Shown here: positions 37,259-46,087 of the stretch, in pieces | Layout: every line of letters begins with the position of its first letter | Position numbering within the stretch: the first letter of the stretch is position 1 | Notes under the pieces: generated by a model | Databases searched by the model: none | Told to the model about the DNA's origin: nothing | The model's input: the letters and a program-made list of their open reading frames with translations, nothing else | Made by a program: the position numbers and the translations under genes | Assembly (NCBI RefSeq): GCF_000400715.1 | Contig: NZ_KE007347.1 | Coordinates: forward strand, 248,001 to 312,000 | From: Acinetobacter genomosp. 15BJ | GTDB taxonomy: Bacteria > Pseudomonadota > Gammaproteobacteria > Pseudomonadales > Moraxellaceae | Direction of reading: 5' to 3' | Length of the DNA stretch: 64,000 nucleotides

Positions 37259-38407
37259 TTAGAATAAGTTGCTGAAGAACATTTTAATATGGTCAATCAT
37301 ACGTGCAAAGAAGCTAGCTTCTTCAACAGGTTTTAATGCAACCAGTGGTTTTTCAGCAATCACTTTGCCATCGAGACTCGCGACTAATTTACCAACAACT
37401 TGACCTTTGGCTAACGGTGCATTCAGCTTTGGTTGAACCACAAGCTGAGTTTTGATTTTATCTGCTTGGCCTTTAGGCATAGTCACGTTGAAGTTTTCAG
37501 CTAAGCCAATTTGAACTTCGTCTTGTTTACCAAACCATACTTTTGCTTTTGCAAGAACTTGGTTAGCCGGTTGAACGTTTGCAGTTTCAAAGTTTGCAAA
37601 ACCCCAAGCCAATAATGTACGTGTTTGGCTGGCACGTTCATTCATACTTGGCGTACCAAAGATCACCGAGATCAAACGCATTGGACCGCGTTTGCTTGAT
37701 GTGGTTAAGCAGAAACCTGCTTCGTTGGTATGGCCTGTTTTTAAACCATCAACACTTGGATCTGTATAAAGAAGGGCATTACGGTTGCCTTGCTTAATTC
37801 CATTGAAGGTAAATTCTTTTTCAGAATAGATTGGGTAATACTTTGAGCTGTCTTTGATAATGTGCTGAGCAAGAATCGCCATATCTTTTGCAGTTGAGTA
37901 ATGACCATCAGCTGGCATACCCGTTGAGTTGATGAAATGCGTATTCACCATACCCACACGTTTTGCTTCTTGGTTCATCATGTGGGCAAAAGTACCTTCG
38001 TTGCCCGCAATGTGTTCAGCCATTGCTTTAGAAGCATCATTACCTGATTGGATAATAATACCACGTAACATTTCTAAAACTGTTGCCGTGCCATTTAATG
38101 GAACGTACATACATGATTCAGAGCTACTACCACGACACCACGCCGATTCATTCATGCGTACTTGTTCGTTTTCGGTCAATTCACCCTTTAAAAGTTTCTG
38201 TTCAATGATGTAGCTTGTCATCATTTTTGTCATTGAAGCAGGTGCAAGTTTTTCATTTTCGTTTTTGGCAGCGAGAATCTGTCCTGTCTCATAATCCATT
38301 AATACGTAGGATTTATTATTTAATTCTGGTGGGGCAGATAGGACAGTTGCTGCATATGAAAAGCTTGGCAAAAGGAGTAATGCAGCAAGAGCGCTTTTTT
38401 GAGTCAT
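37259..38407 (-). CDS. dacC: D-alanyl-D-alanine carboxypeptidase, PBP5/6 type
   Basis: A 382-residue low-molecular-mass penicillin-binding protein from ATG 38407; an upstream start at 38467 would run into a terminator. A signal peptide ends near SYA. The three catalytic motifs of class C PBPs are SMTK (S58-K61), SGN near residue 117 and KTG near residue 222. The C-terminal beta domain and the amphipathic end (FFARMIDHIKMFFSNLF) anchor it to the periplasmic face of the inner membrane. It trims pentapeptides and is a PBP5/6 homologue. Confidence 0.95.
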   Translation of the reverse strand: MTQKSALAALLLLPSFSYAATVLSAPPELNNKSYVLMDYETGQILAAKNENEKLAPASMTKMMTSYIIEQKLLKGELTENEQVRMNESAWCRGSSSESCMYVPLNGTATVLEMLRGIIIQSGNDASKAMAEHIAGNEGTFAHMMNQEAKRVGMVNTHFINSTGMPADGHYSTAKDMAILAQHIIKDSSKYYPIYSEKEFTFNGIKQGNRNALLYTDPSVDGLKTGHTNEAGFCLTTSSKRGPMRLISVIFGTPSMNERASQTRTLLAWGFANFETANVQPANQVLAKAKVWFGKQDEVQIGLAENFNVTMPKGQADKIKTQLVVQPKLNAPLAKGQVVGKLVASLDGKVIAEKPLVALKPVEEASFFARMIDHIKMFFSNLF

Positions 38408-38465
38408 TCTAGGTGGTTCCAATATCTTGTATGAAGCAGACGAGCCTAGCATTTTAGGACAAAGC

Positions 38466-38496
38466 AAAGCCGACTTCTACGGGAGAAGTCGGCTTT
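38466..38496 (-). terminator. Terminator of the small secreted protein gene at 38535
   Basis: Perfect 13-base arms AAAGCCGACTTCT around ACGGG, 39 bases beyond the stop codon of the minus-strand gene and upstream of dacC. Confidence 0.8.
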
Positions 38497-38534
38497 TTCA
38501 TACAGTATTGTAACCTGAAACTTAATTGGTCGGA

Positions 38535-38936
38535 TTATTTCGAGTAATAATTACGAACATCATCGCAAATTTGGCGGTTATCATCATCAGAAGCTGCTTT
38601 TGCATCAGCGCGTGCTTCTTTTAATGCCTCTTGGTAGTCTTTGCCTTTGACGCGTTTATTGAGGGTTTCAACGGCATTCGCTTCATTGTTTAAATAAGCT
38701 TTAACGAGGTTGTCATAGGCTTTATTAAATTTTAAATCTTTGCCTATTAAACTTGGGCAAATTTCAGAAAGAACATAGATTGCAGCAAGTTCTTGCTTAG
38801 TCACACTATCAGACATAGGCGTGACTTCAATCTTTTCAGGTTCTGACTTTTTTTCAGCTGCAAATGCTGTTGGCGCAAGCGCACTTGAGGCGATGAGGAA
38901 TGATAAACCTAGTGTTTTAAAAACATTTTTCTTCAT
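38535..38936 (-). CDS. Small secreted protein of the Acinetobacter MCR_0457-like family
   Basis: A 133-residue protein with a cleaved signal peptide (TAFA-AEKK). The mature helical domain has a conserved CPSLIGKDLKF motif and two cysteines (ICPSL near residue 60 and ICDDV near residue 126) likely to form a disulphide. A paralogue with the matching CPNLIGKNAKF lies 0.8 kb away at 39734-40108. I recall similar proteins in Moraxellaceae under the MCR_0457 name; function unknown. Confidence 0.7.
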   Translation of the reverse strand: MKKNVFKTLGLSFLIASSALAPTAFAAEKKSEPEKIEVTPMSDSVTKQELAAIYVLSEICPSLIGKDLKFNKAYDNLVKAYLNNEANAVETLNKRVKGKDYQEALKEARADAKAASDDDNRQICDDVRNYYSK

Positions 38937-39271
38937 AACAAATCAAACTCAAAAACAAGACTTAAAGAATTTGAATAACTTATAGCACAAATGCATGTTA
39001 AAAAATGTATGTTTGCTGTAGGAAGCGTGGAGAAAATGTGGGTATAGATATACAGAATATAAAACGTAGTGACCTTATTGAGGTTTGATGAGCCTTGTTT
39101 TGACATCCTTGCTTGTACATGGTTTGCTTTAAAAGTAGGCGATTTAAGATGGGTTTATCTTAATAGGATTGCGATGAGAATGGATGAATCCACTACGCCG
39201 CATAGTAGGCACGTAAAGTAAATAACAATGCTAGAGAAAATAATAAATCTGTAGAGAGCAGGAGTAATAAA
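38937..39271 (+). other. 335-base intergenic region between the secreted protein gene and the VOC gene
   Basis: It must hold the divergent promoters. No ORF with a good ribosome-binding site and no strong hairpin is visible. A CTACGCCGCATAGTAG imperfect inverted repeat (around 39191-39207) lies in the 5' leader of the VOC gene. Confidence 0.4.
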
Positions 39272-39634
39272 ATGAAAGCAAAATTCACAGGCGGTGTTGA
39301 TATCGCGCTTAAACTTCCACCGCATCAATTTGAAGCTACTGTTGCATTTTATCGTGATGTGATTGGCCTTAAACAAATTATAGACAAACTGCCGGATATA
39401 GGCTTTGAACTTGGACCCGTTAAATTATGGATCGCTGCGGCGCCAGAGATGAGTCAGGCTGAGCTTTGGCTTGAATTGTTTACCGATAATTTCTCAGAAG
39501 CTGCTGAATATTTGGAAGCAGCGGGTGTAATTCGTTGTGATGCAATTGAACCCTTAGCAGAGGGGTTTCGAGGAGGGTGGATTACTAGTCCAGCCAACAT
39601 TATTCATATGGTTCGTGAACCGGATGCTTGGTAA
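39272..39634 (+). CDS. VOC superfamily (glyoxalase/bleomycin resistance-type) protein
   Basis: A 120-residue single vicinal-oxygen-chelate protein. The beta-alpha-beta-beta-beta repeats are visible as VDIALKLPPHQFEATVAFYRDVIG, then LGPVKLWI and the end IHMVREPDAW. The usual metal-binding residues are not well conserved, so it may bind a ligand rather than catalyse glyoxalase chemistry. The ATG follows a GCAGGAG site. It lies between two paralogous secreted proteins on the opposite strand. Confidence 0.8.
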   Translation: MKAKFTGGVDIALKLPPHQFEATVAFYRDVIGLKQIIDKLPDIGFELGPVKLWIAAAPEMSQAELWLELFTDNFSEAAEYLEAAGVIRCDAIEPLAEGFRGGWITSPANIIHMVREPDAW

Positions 39635-39680
39635 TGGTTATTCGAGCAATATCAGCACTTTTTATCAATTAGATATAGCG

Positions 39681-39716
39681 ATGTGGTTTTAACTCATTCA
39701 ATCGTTAAAACCACAT
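39681..39716. terminator. Hairpin between the VOC gene and the second small secreted protein
   Basis: Perfect 13-base arms starting ATGTGGTTTTAAC with a 10-base loop, between two convergent genes. Bidirectional terminator likely, though the T tract is short. Confidence 0.55.
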
Positions 39717-39733
39717 TCGAATTTAAAGGCAGA

Positions 39734-40108
39734 TTAGCCTTCAAAATTAAGTACTTCATCACACACTGATTTTTGTTCAGCTTTATCCACTTCTGATGCT
39801 GCTTCACGCGCATCTTTTAGCAAAGTTTTAAACTCAGCATCTTTTTGTAAGCTGTCCAAAGAAGCAGATTTATCCGAATAATTACTTAAATATGAACCCA
39901 TCATTTTTTTGATATTTTGGTCAAATTTAGCATTTTTACCAATCAAGTTCGGGCACATTTCGACAAGCACTTGTGCATTGGCGATATCATCTTTAATCAA
40001 TGCATCTGCTTCTTTTACAGAAACCGCTTCATCAGCAAAAACAGTAGGTGCTGCTAAAAGTGTGAAACTCACCCCAAAAATTCGGATAAAATTAGATAAA
40101 TGTCTCAT
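39734..40108 (-). CDS. Small secreted protein, paralogue of the gene at 38535
   Basis: A 124-residue protein with a signal peptide (FTLLAAPTVFA). The mature domain shares the CPNLIGKNAKF motif, a spaced second Cys (VCDEVLNF) and the same KDAREAASEVD-type helix as the protein encoded at 38535-38936. The two are in the same orientation with the VOC gene between them on the other strand, so they probably arose by duplication before the VOC insertion or with it. Function unknown. Confidence 0.7.
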   Translation of the reverse strand: MRHLSNFIRIFGVSFTLLAAPTVFADEAVSVKEADALIKDDIANAQVLVEMCPNLIGKNAKFDQNIKKMMGSYLSNYSDKSASLDSLQKDAEFKTLLKDAREAASEVDKAEQKSVCDEVLNFEG

Positions 40109-40193
40109 GGTTGTATAAATTTCTAATACGATGAAGACCTAAATATATATAATTCAAGGAATAATTCAATTGAAAAAACTGTTGAGTAAGCTT

Positions 40194-40426
40194 AGGTCAG
40201 TTGACAGGTTAACGATGTTGATGGCATGAGTCGTATTGAGCTTATCTGCTCAACTTTGTTGAGCATTCAAATCAATTTATCTCAGGTTCTTTGCGCACGG
40301 TTTGTTAGAATTGGCTCTAATTTGAGGATGAAACTTGACAAGGACAGTGTCATTGCCTAGGTTTCATGCCTGATTTAAATTATGTTGGCCTAAACGCAGG
40401 GGATGGCTGAAATCCCAGTTATCCCC
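40194..40426 (+). repeat. Decayed copy of the AGGGTCTGTTGACATTTCA repeat family
   Basis: Bases 40328-40413 align by eye with 48833-48918 of the intact element (shared ATGAAACTTGACAAGG, ATTGCC, GTTTCATGCC, ATGGCTGAAAT), and 40194-40206 resembles its left end. The terminal repeats are eroded. It occupies most of the 337-base gap ahead of surE. Confidence 0.6.
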
Positions 40427-40445
40427 AAATAGAGAATAGATTCCA

Positions 40446-41216
40446 GTGAATATCTTAATAGCAAATGATGATGGTGTATTTGCACCTGGGCTACAGGCTT
40501 TAGCGCAAGCATTAAAACCTTTGGGCCGTGTCGTAGTGGTTGCGCCAGAAAGTGAGCGTAGTGGTTATTCTAGTGCTTTAACACTTGATCGCCCTTTGCG
40601 ACCTATACAAATTTCTGAAGATGTGTGGGCAGTCAATGGAACACCTGCGGACTGTGTCTATTTATCCATGAATGGACTGTTTGATTTTGAATTTGATCTT
40701 GTTGTGAGTGGTATCAATAGTGGTGCAAATCTTGGCGATGATGTTTTATATTCAGGTACGGTGGGCGCGGCTTTTGAAGGACGCTTGATGAAACATCCTG
40801 CGATTGCAGTTTCTTTGGCTGGATCAAATGTGCGTTCTTATGAACACCCGCAACATTATGCAGTGGCAGCGCAGTGGGTTCATGATTTTATCGCGAAAGG
40901 GCTCCCTGTTTTGCCACCACGTCATATCTTTAATATTAACATTCCAGATATTGAACAGATTAAAGGGGCACAGGTAACCTATCAGGGGCGTCGTGCTCAA
41001 TCCAAACCAATTAGTAGTCATGTTGATCCGCGTGGTCGTCAGGTGTACTGGATTGGGTTGGCAGGAGAGGCAATTACCGATCCACAAGCGGTATCGAGTG
41101 ATATTCAGTCCGATTTCTTTGCTGTTTCGAATGGTTATGTCAGCATTACGCCAATCCAGATGGATGCAACCAACTATGCTGTGCTTGAAAATTTGCATGC
41201 TCATGTAAATGGTTAG
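40446..41216 (+). CDS. surE: 5'/3'-nucleotidase SurE
   Basis: A 256-residue nucleotidase that removes phosphate from 5'- and 3'-nucleotides and short polyphosphate. The catalytic DD pair is at residues 8-9 in [35 protein letters not shown] and [11 protein letters not shown](D)[11 protein letters not shown] follow in family order. It starts with GTG. As in E. coli, an NlpD-type gene follows, here without pcm between; rpoS is not present downstream. Confidence 0.96.
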   Translation: MNILIANDDGVFAPGLQALAQALKPLGRVVVVAPESERSGYSSALTLDRPLRPIQISEDVWAVNGTPADCVYLSMNGLFDFEFDLVVSGINSGANLGDDVLYSGTVGAAFEGRLMKHPAIAVSLAGSNVRSYEHPQHYAVAAQWVHDFIAKGLPVLPPRHIFNINIPDIEQIKGAQVTYQGRRAQSKPISSHVDPRGRQVYWIGLAGEAITDPQAVSSDIQSDFFAVSNGYVSITPIQMDATNYAVLENLHAHVNG

Positions 41217-41247
41217 CCGTATGAATGTTATAACTTTGTGAATATAG

Positions 41248-41278
41248 AAAGTGAGAACTCGTTTTTTCTCACTTTTTT
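41248..41278 (+). terminator. Rho-independent terminator after surE
   Basis: Ten-base arms AAAGTGAGAA and complement, an 8-base loop and a T run. It suggests surE and the nlpD-like gene are transcribed separately. Confidence 0.75.
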
Positions 41279-41334
41279 GGTACTCTTAGGCGCAAATGTA
41301 ATAATGAATTAAGATTTTTTCGATGAGGGCGAAG

Positions 41335-42159
41335 ATGCACTTAAACCATGTCTCGGTTTTTCTATCACAGAAAATGATTAAAACAATCGTTTTGTCTATG
41401 GCGGTTGCAACAGTGGCAGTTATGACGGGTTGTGCATCTAAGCCGCAAGTAAATGGTGGGGCGCGTTATGCGCAAGCACCAAACTATTATACGGTTCGCT
41501 CTGGTGATACTTTAAGTGCGATTTCAAATCGTTATGGGTTGAACTACTTAGATGTTGCAGCTCTGAATGATATTGCTGCGCCTTATCGTATCTATGTCAA
41601 TCAATCTCTACGTCTAAAAGGTTCTGTCGCGCAACGTACAACCTCTACACAAGCAATGACACAGACCTCACCAATTCAACGTCAAAGCATTAATCTACCG
41701 ACTCAGCAGCCTGTGGCTCCAAAACCACAACCTGTTATTCCAAGACCTGTCGTTCCAGCAGTGCCTGTTAATCCATCATCGACTTTAGCTTCTAGCTTGC
41801 GTTGGGTAAAACCATCGAATGGACCAATTATTCAAAGCTATAATATGGCGAGTAATGTAAAAGGAACACGTTATGGCGGTAATGAAGGAGATCCAATCTT
41901 CGCAGCAGCAAATGGGCAAGTCGTATATGCAGCAGATGGTCTAAAAGAGTACGGTAATCTTGTTTTAGTCAAACATATCGATGGTTATATCACTGCTTAT
42001 GCGCATAACAGCAAAATGTTAGTCAAGAGTGGGGATACCGTGACTGCGGGACAAAAAATTGCAGAAATGGGTTCATCGGGTGCTTCACGTGTCATGATGG
42101 AGTTCCAAGTCCGCTTAGATGGGAAACCTGTGAATCCAGTCACAGTTTTACCAAATTAA
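41335..42159 (+). CDS. nlpD: NlpD-like lipoprotein with LysM and degenerate M23 (LytM) domain
   Basis: A 274-residue outer-membrane lipoprotein. The lipobox is VMTGC near residue 33; the LysM repeat YYTVRSGDTLSAISNRYGLNYLDVAALN follows; after a Pro-rich linker comes a LytM domain. The zinc ligands of active M23 enzymes are missing: HxxxD is GGNEGD and the HLHF motif is MMEFQ. E. coli NlpD is likewise inactive and activates the amidase AmiC during division, so this is an activator rather than an endopeptidase. The ATG at 41335 has a GAGGG site; 41323 is an alternative. Confidence 0.88.
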   Translation: MHLNHVSVFLSQKMIKTIVLSMAVATVAVMTGCASKPQVNGGARYAQAPNYYTVRSGDTLSAISNRYGLNYLDVAALNDIAAPYRIYVNQSLRLKGSVAQRTTSTQAMTQTSPIQRQSINLPTQQPVAPKPQPVIPRPVVPAVPVNPSSTLASSLRWVKPSNGPIIQSYNMASNVKGTRYGGNEGDPIFAAANGQVVYAADGLKEYGNLVLVKHIDGYITAYAHNSKMLVKSGDTVTAGQKIAEMGSSGASRVMMEFQVRLDGKPVNPVTVLPN

Positions 42160-42296
42160 CCTTAAGATTATTAACAATATTTCAATTATTTATTAATAAT
42201 CCTCTAGTGCGTAAATAGACTTCCTTGTATACTGAAATTAGATTGCTTTCATTAGAACAATAAGCATATTAATAAATTAAGGTAAGAGGGAAGTCT

Positions 42297-43226
42297 ATGC
42301 TAGATCAATTGCGTGCAATGGGGGTGTTCGCCTGTGTTGTGGAAAAAAGCTCTTTTAGTGGTGCAGCAAGAGACTTGGGAATTACAACCAGCGCAGTCAG
42401 TCAACAAATCCGTTCTTTAGAACAAGAAATGGATGTCACGTTACTCCATCGCTCAACTCGAAAACTCAGTCTCACTGAAGCAGGACAAGCATTCTTTTTA
42501 AGTTGCCAAGAAATGTTAGCTGCGGCTGAACGTGGCAAAATCAGAATCAATGAATTACGGGATGATCTGGTCGGAGATTTACGTATTGCAACTACACCAG
42601 AGTTGGGTGCACTACATGTCATTCCCGCACTTTCTCATTGGATGTCAGCGCACAAAGGTTTGGCAATCCATTTTGAAGCGGATCACCGCTATATTGATTT
42701 AATCGAAGAGCGTATTGATATTGCGATTCGTATGAGTCTGAAAGTTGATGATCATCAATTAGCGGCTGTACCTTTAGCTCGTGTAGATCAGGTGTTGGTT
42801 GCTTCACCAAGCTATCTCAATCAGGCTCAGCCAATCACACGTCCAGAAGATTTACGTCATCATGAATTGCTTCCAATTACGTTAATGCAAGGCTATCAAC
42901 ATTTTGCATTCCGTCATGGCACCAGTGGTGAAGTCGTCAACGTGGACATGAAATCACGTCTAGGTACTAATAATGTTTTTGTCGCAAAATCTCTATGCCA
43001 ACAAGGGCATGGTGTAGCACGTATTTTGTATATGGATATTCAAAAAGAATTGATTAATGGCTCTTTAGTTGAAGTATTACCAGATTGGCAATTACCAGCG
43101 TATACCTTGCATGCTTTAACGTCTAAGCGAGAGCAATACCCAATGAAAGTGCATCGTTGTATCGATGCACTGAAGCAATATTTTGCTCAGCTCCCTGGTG
43201 GGCGTTCCTTACAGGGCGTAGCCTAA
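42297..43226 (+). CDS. LysR family transcriptional regulator (CrgA/PcaQ-like branch)
   Basis: A 309-residue regulator with the N-terminal HTH (FACVVEKSSFSGAARDLGI, SAVSQQIRSLEQEMDVTLL) and the effector-binding domain (DLRIATTPELGALHVIPAL). The branch with VVEKSSFSGAA and the WMSAHKGLAIHF phrase is that of CrgA-like regulators, which often control a divergent oxidoreductase. No such target is adjacent, so the regulated gene is not obvious. It is followed by a bidirectional terminator. Confidence 0.88.
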   Translation: MLDQLRAMGVFACVVEKSSFSGAARDLGITTSAVSQQIRSLEQEMDVTLLHRSTRKLSLTEAGQAFFLSCQEMLAAAERGKIRINELRDDLVGDLRIATTPELGALHVIPALSHWMSAHKGLAIHFEADHRYIDLIEERIDIAIRMSLKVDDHQLAAVPLARVDQVLVASPSYLNQAQPITRPEDLRHHELLPITLMQGYQHFAFRHGTSGEVVNVDMKSRLGTNNVFVAKSLCQQGHGVARILYMDIQKELINGSLVEVLPDWQLPAYTLHALTSKREQYPMKVHRCIDALKQYFAQLPGGRSLQGVA

Positions 43227-43227
43227 T

Positions 43228-43263
43228 AAAAAAGCCATGTTCCGTCAGGAACATGGCTTTTTT
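43228..43263. terminator. Bidirectional terminator between the LysR gene and lonB
   Basis: Perfect 16-base arms AAAAAAGCCATGTTCC around GTCA. It ends both convergent genes. Confidence 0.88.
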
Positions 43264-43270
43264 ATTAGCT

Positions 43271-45901
43271 CTATTTTCGTTTCTTTTTGCTGAGTGGTTT
43301 TAAGCTCTTTGCTTCAACCGCTGTTTCTTCTGAAGCTTTCGCTGCAACTTCATCCTTCTTGGTTTTTTTTCGCTTCTTCTTTTTCTTTGGCTCCTCGTCT
43401 TCAACTGCTTCGCCATCCTCGATCGCTTGCCAATATTCAAGTTGCTCCATCACTGCAGCATAGATCGAATTTTTGCTATAGCGGCCTTTTTTATCAAGGG
43501 TTCCGACTGGACGTGCCATTAAAATTTCTAAAGCTTGGTCAATGGTATCAATCGCATGAACATGGAATTGTCCTGCTTGTACAGCATCGCTTACATCCTG
43601 ACGTAACATCAAGTGCTGCATATTTTGACGTGGGATGATGACGCCTTGTTTGCCAGTTAAGCCTTGCAATTTACAAGCGTCATAGAAGCCTTCAATTTTG
43701 GCGTTGACACCGCCAATCGGCTGTACTTGACCCAATTGGTTCATCGATCCGGTAATTGCCCAAGACTGATCAATTGGGATTTGGCAGATCGCAGAGATAA
43801 GCGCTGAAAGTTCTGCAACCGTAGCACTATCACCATCGACTTGCCCATAGCTCTGTTCAAACGCTAATGCCGCAGAGAAATGTAGAATTTGCTCACGACC
43901 AAAATGAGCTTTTAAGAAGCTCGACATCAGCAAGACGCCTTTGGCATGCAGTGAACCACCGAGTTCTACACTACGCTCAATATCGAGGATATCACCGCCA
44001 CCTTGATAGACAGATGCGGTCAGACGAGAAGGCAGACCAAACTCAACATCGGCATAGTGAATGACAGAGAGGGCATTGATCTGACCAAGACGATGTCCGG
44101 AGGTCTCAATCAGCTGTGTTCCACGAGACAGGTCTTGCCAATATAATTCACGTAAATAGCCTAGGCGATATTGACGATGATGTAAGGCTTGATTAACGTG
44201 CTGGTCAGTGACGATCTTGTCATCCGCTTTAAATGCATGATGATGCGCTTCACGAATGAGATCACCTAGCGTTGAGGCATGTAGCGATAAAGAGCTTTGA
44301 TCTTCGGCTTGGCGACTTGAATCAGTAAGTAAAGCTGCGAGCGCCGAGCGATCAAATGGAAGCAGCTTGTCTGCTTGTACATAATCAGCAATCAACTGCA
44401 TGTACGCTTGTTCATTACTGTCATTACGTTGTAATGTATCGGTAAAGTCAGCACGGATTTTAAAGACACTGCCTAGTTCCGGCTCAACTTCCAGAATTTC
44501 ATAATAAATTTCAGGTTCGGCCAATAAAATGACTTTAATATCAAGCGGAACTGAAGCTGGCTCAATTGAAATACTCCCTGTTAAGGTCAGCATGTGCTCT
44601 AGAGATGAGAGCTTAAGTTGTCCTGATTTTAAAGCACGCTTTAAACCTTGCCATGCATACGGTTGCTCAAGCAACTGTTCTGCTTCAAGCATGAGAAAGC
44701 CGCCATTGGCTTGGTGTAACGAGCCAGGACGAATCAAAGTGAAGTCAGTCGTGATCGTACCATTATGTGTTAATTGCTCAACGTGACCCAATAAGTTGTA
44801 GTGGGTTGGGAAGTCTTCAAAAATAACGGGAGCACCGCTATTCGGTTTATTGGCAACAATCACATTGGCTTGATAACGTGATGGGACACGATTAAATAAG
44901 GCAGGGGTAAAGTCATCTTCTTCTTGCTCTAAAATCAGCTCAACATTATCAATAATGTCTTCGGCATAGTGTTTTAGGAACAAATCTAAGCCTTTCACCT
45001 CTTTATTCTTATTTAGGATTGACTCAATGCGTGGCATAACCACTTGAGTGGCAATATCTCGATTGAGGCTCGAAACTTGATCGCGTGCATCATCTTCTAA
45101 ATCACCTAGATGTAAACCTAAGCGCTCTAGCTTTTTCTCCATATAGCGAATATTAGAATTAATTTCTGTGCGTTCTTTGGTTGGGAGCGCATTGAGCTCA
45201 TTCTGGGTTAACTCATGATATTCATCATTTCGTAGCTGCATTGCTATAAAGACATGTTTGTCATTGCGAGAGACTAATTTTAAATCGAGTTCTTCGCCTT
45301 CTTTAGTGAGTTCAACCAAAGCTTGTTGTTGTACATCTCCGGTATCTTGGCGAATACGCTCAATACGGTTGTGATAGCTTTCTGCACTAAAACGGCGTTC
45401 CAATTGTTTCAAAATGATTTGCCATGCTTGTTGCAATGTATTTTGAAATTTAGTGCCTTGTCCTGCAGGAAAATGTAGCGCGATTGGTTGTCTTGGATTT
45501 TTGAAGTTGTTGACGTAGACCCAATCATTTGGTGTCGGCATGGTTTTGGCGTGTTGCTGCAGCAAACGCTTAATCATGGTACGTTTACCTAGTCCTGCCG
45601 TACCAACAGCAAAAATATTATAGCCTGAGTAGGGTAATGAAATACCTGCTTCAACAGAGGCACGTGCGCGATCTTGCCCTAAAAAATTATTGAGCGGCTT
45701 GATGCGTTTGGTCGAACTTGGTATTTCAGCTAGGTCTGGAATATGAGTGAGTTGATCTGCACGTAGTGCGGTTTTAATCAGTGTTGCTTGTATGTCCGTC
45801 TGGTCAAATGCGCTTGGTAAAGAGTTTATATTTGCGGTGATAGTGTTTGTTGGTGTTAATGATAAAGATGTTGCAGTCATTTGATCGAGTTTTTGGGTCA
45901 C
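43271..45901 (-). CDS. LonB-type ATP-dependent protease
   Basis: An 876-residue protein with an N-terminal AAA+ module (GTAGLGKRTMI Walker A near residue 100), a large helical insertion typical of bacterial LonB/YcbZ proteins, ARHIPFEG-type LEAEQLLEQPYAW LonB-specific sequence and a C-terminal S16 protease domain. The catalytic pair is Ser in DGDSATVAELS (near 688) and Lys in GGVNAKIEGFY (near 731). The last 45 residues are lysine-rich (KKKKKRKKTKKDE), suggesting nucleic-acid contact. It degrades unfolded or specific proteins; in Acinetobacter its targets are unknown. The gene is separate from the classic lon. Confidence 0.92.
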   Translation of the reverse strand: MTQKLDQMTATSLSLTPTNTITANINSLPSAFDQTDIQATLIKTALRADQLTHIPDLAEIPSSTKRIKPLNNFLGQDRARASVEAGISLPYSGYNIFAVGTAGLGKRTMIKRLLQQHAKTMPTPNDWVYVNNFKNPRQPIALHFPAGQGTKFQNTLQQAWQIILKQLERRFSAESYHNRIERIRQDTGDVQQQALVELTKEGEELDLKLVSRNDKHVFIAMQLRNDEYHELTQNELNALPTKERTEINSNIRYMEKKLERLGLHLGDLEDDARDQVSSLNRDIATQVVMPRIESILNKNKEVKGLDLFLKHYAEDIIDNVELILEQEEDDFTPALFNRVPSRYQANVIVANKPNSGAPVIFEDFPTHYNLLGHVEQLTHNGTITTDFTLIRPGSLHQANGGFLMLEAEQLLEQPYAWQGLKRALKSGQLKLSSLEHMLTLTGSISIEPASVPLDIKVILLAEPEIYYEILEVEPELGSVFKIRADFTDTLQRNDSNEQAYMQLIADYVQADKLLPFDRSALAALLTDSSRQAEDQSSLSLHASTLGDLIREAHHHAFKADDKIVTDQHVNQALHHRQYRLGYLRELYWQDLSRGTQLIETSGHRLGQINALSVIHYADVEFGLPSRLTASVYQGGGDILDIERSVELGGSLHAKGVLLMSSFLKAHFGREQILHFSAALAFEQSYGQVDGDSATVAELSALISAICQIPIDQSWAITGSMNQLGQVQPIGGVNAKIEGFYDACKLQGLTGKQGVIIPRQNMQHLMLRQDVSDAVQAGQFHVHAIDTIDQALEILMARPVGTLDKKGRYSKNSIYAAVMEQLEYWQAIEDGEAVEDEEPKKKKKRKKTKKDEVAAKASEETAVEAKSLKPLSKKKRK

Positions 45902-46087
45902 TGTTGCTATCCAACAAATAAACTAAAGTTGAGTAATTAAAGGTATACAGTTTTAGCCCTAAAGATCAAGCGAACTTGTGTTTTTTATCGACAAAACAAA
46001 AGAATGATTGCATAAAGCAACTTGCAAGCACGGGCAAGAAACGATTGAATAAGCACATTCACGCATGTTCATGGAAAATAATAACCA

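Noticed and set aside
39155..39376. Minus-strand 73-codon ORF overlapping the VOC gene start
   Set aside because: It overlaps a well-supported gene and has no ribosome-binding site or recognisable sequence.
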